Source: Labilithrix sp. (GTDB lineage: Bacteria; Myxococcota_A; Polyangia; Polyangiales; Polyangiaceae). From it: a stretch of DNA of 64,000 nt. The notes beneath the pieces were generated by a model. That model did no database searches. It saw nothing but the letters and a program-made list of their open reading frames with translations, and was not told the origin of the DNA. Of the stretch, positions 63,121 to 64,000 are shown piece after piece. The position numbers and the translations under genes are program-made. Every line of letters starts with the position of its first letter. The stretch's first letter is position 1. The stretch lies in the NCBI GenBank assembly GCA_019637225.1, contig JAHBWC010000024.1, positions 21,634-85,633 on the forward strand. Reading direction: 5' to 3'.

Positions 63121-63911
63121 TGGCAGGCGAGACGAACGGAGTCAGCGGTAGGAGTGGAGTGGGGCGGGCGTGGACTGCGGACAACGCATCGGTCGATGAG
63201 GGAAGCTCTCGCCGCGGGGCATCCGGGGCGGATGGGCGAGTCGAGCCGCTCCCGGCTCCCACGATCGCGGCGAACCTACACTCGATCCTGGGGGTCATGC
63301 TGCTGATGGAACGATCGCTCGCGTCGCGCAAGCAGGGTGCCGAGCAGCGGCGCGATGCCATGGAGGCCAGCCAGGAACGGCTGGAGAAGCGCGCCGTCGA
63401 CGACATGCGGAAGGAGGCCGACCAGGTCTTCGCGGGAGCGCTCACCGCAGGGCTGATCTCGATCGGCGGCTCCGCGATGCAGCTCGCGGGCGCAGGAATG
63501 TCCGCTCACGCGGCGAGCCTCGAGACGAAGGCGAGCGACATCACTGCGAAGGCTGCAGAGGAGACGACGGACATCGCCACGGACGCGGCGAAACGTTCGC
63601 TCGCTGAGGCCAATAGCCTCAAGTCGACAGCGTCGCGCCTGAACGCCAGCGCAAGCGTGCTCTCGGCCGGCAACGGAGTGATGGCGGCACTGTCGAAAGG
63701 AGCGGACGGCATCTCTCAGAGCTCCGCCAAGGACCGCCAGGCCGATCGCACAGAACACGAGAACGCCGCGCGAACCGCCTCGCGGGACGCGAAGCGAGCC
63801 GACGAGACGGCGAACGAGCTGGGGGAGCTCCGCCAGAAGACGTTCGCTCGTCTGGAGGCGCTGCTCGAAGCCGAGCAGCAGGCGCGGCTCGCGGTGATCC
63901 AGCGCATGTAA
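63120..63911 (+). CDS. SctB-like (YopD/EspB/SseD class) translocator, putative
   Basis: 263 residues from the ATG that overlaps the upstream stop (TGATGG). It has a disordered N-terminus (1-50), a helical segment with IAANLHSILGVMLLMERSLA, a coiled region (ASQERLEKRAVDDMRKEADQ), then one hydrophobic Gly/Ala stretch at about 104-128 (FAGALTAGLISIGGSAMQLA) and a long C-terminal coiled coil ending ALLEAEQQARLAVIQRM. One membrane helix plus flanking coils is the SctB plan. Its place right after the SctE-like gene matches sseC-sseD and yopB-yopD. Confidence 0.6.
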   Translation: MAGETNGVSGRSGVGRAWTADNASVDEGSSRRGASGADGRVEPLPAPTIAANLHSILGVMLLMERSLASRKQGAEQRRDAMEASQERLEKRAVDDMRKEADQVFAGALTAGLISIGGSAMQLAGAGMSAHAASLETKASDITAKAAEETTDIATDAAKRSLAEANSLKSTASRLNASASVLSAGNGVMAALSKGADGISQSSAKDRQADRTEHENAARTASRDAKRADETANELGELRQKTFARLEALLEAEQQARLAVIQRM

Positions 63912-63923
63912 CCGTCCTCACCT

Positions 63924-64000
63924 CACCGCGTCGCGGTCAGCCCCGCGAACACCGGCCGGAGGCCTGCGTAGGCCTCTCGCCGGAGCGCGAGGAGCTCGCG
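63924..64000 (-). CDS. Possible C-terminal end of a gene running in from the right
   Basis: On the minus strand, the frame is open from the window edge to a TGA at 63926-63924, giving 25 residues (RELLALRREAYAGLRPVFAG, LTATR) with G/C at nearly every third position, as expected of coding DNA here. It converges on the SctB-like gene with 12 bp between the stops. Too short to name. Confidence 0.4.

Overview
The window is very GC-rich, nearly every gene uses G or C at third codon positions, start and stop codons overlap pervasively (ATGA, GTGA), and lipoproteins, a Ser/Thr kinase, a MYXO-CTERM-like tail and GloVer-type tandem repeats are present. Together these point to a Myxococcota chromosome, most likely Polyangia (Labilithrix/Polyangiaceae-like). 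The assignment is inferred from gene content only. No rRNA, tRNA or CRISPR array was found.

Layout. 1-8.1 kb: end of an NDP-sugar epimerase gene, an HD-like protein, a CheR-PAS protein with a PAS histidine kinase-receiver partner, an M28 peptidase and a DHCR24-like FAD oxidoreductase. 8.2-10.8 kb (minus): treZ translationally coupled to a zinc-ribbon/HTH regulator. 11.1-18.9 kb: the translation/transcription operon rimP-nusA-ylxR/L7Ae-infB, then an outer-membrane protein, DUF503 and rbfA. 19-25.4 kb: a DEAD-box helicase with a Gly/Arg repeat tail, small proteins, lipoproteins, a SerA-like dehydrogenase and a DUF1285 protein.

25.4-34.3 kb is a tightly overlapping futalosine-pathway menaquinone operon: a UbiD-UbiE fusion (MqnL-MenG), MqnM/UbiX, a protein that looks like MqnC/MqnE without its radical-SAM core, MqnE, an MqnA-MqnC fusion, an MqnX-like deaminase and MqnP/UbiA. 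It has a good promoter followed by a perfect palindrome. MqnB and MqnD are not in the window.

34.3-36.8 kb (minus): a lipoprotein-like surface protein built from seven 156-bp GloVer repeats and nine 114-bp Cys-rich repeats. 37.3-41.8 kb is a lower-GC accessory island of immunity-like and hypothetical genes, including a 36-codon truncated gene and a decayed serine recombinase. 41.9-60.5 kb: lipoproteins, a Uma2 nuclease-fold protein, a CrtI-like oxidoreductase, a kinase-receiver fusion, a methyltransferase, a giant S41 protease, a cytochrome c/PHM-like copper protein, pdxJ-acpS-nnrDE, a four-helix-bundle protein among short repeats, an ECF sigma factor and a PduO-type adenosyltransferase.

60.9-63.9 kb holds the most striking locus: five co-directional, mostly overlapping genes whose order, sizes and features match the SPI-2 translocon block sseA-sseB-sscA-sseC-sseD (small chaperone, filament/tip protein, TPR chaperone, two-helix translocator, second translocator). 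This suggests a type III secretion translocon in a Myxococcota chromosome. The assignment rests on architecture and needs profile or structure searches.
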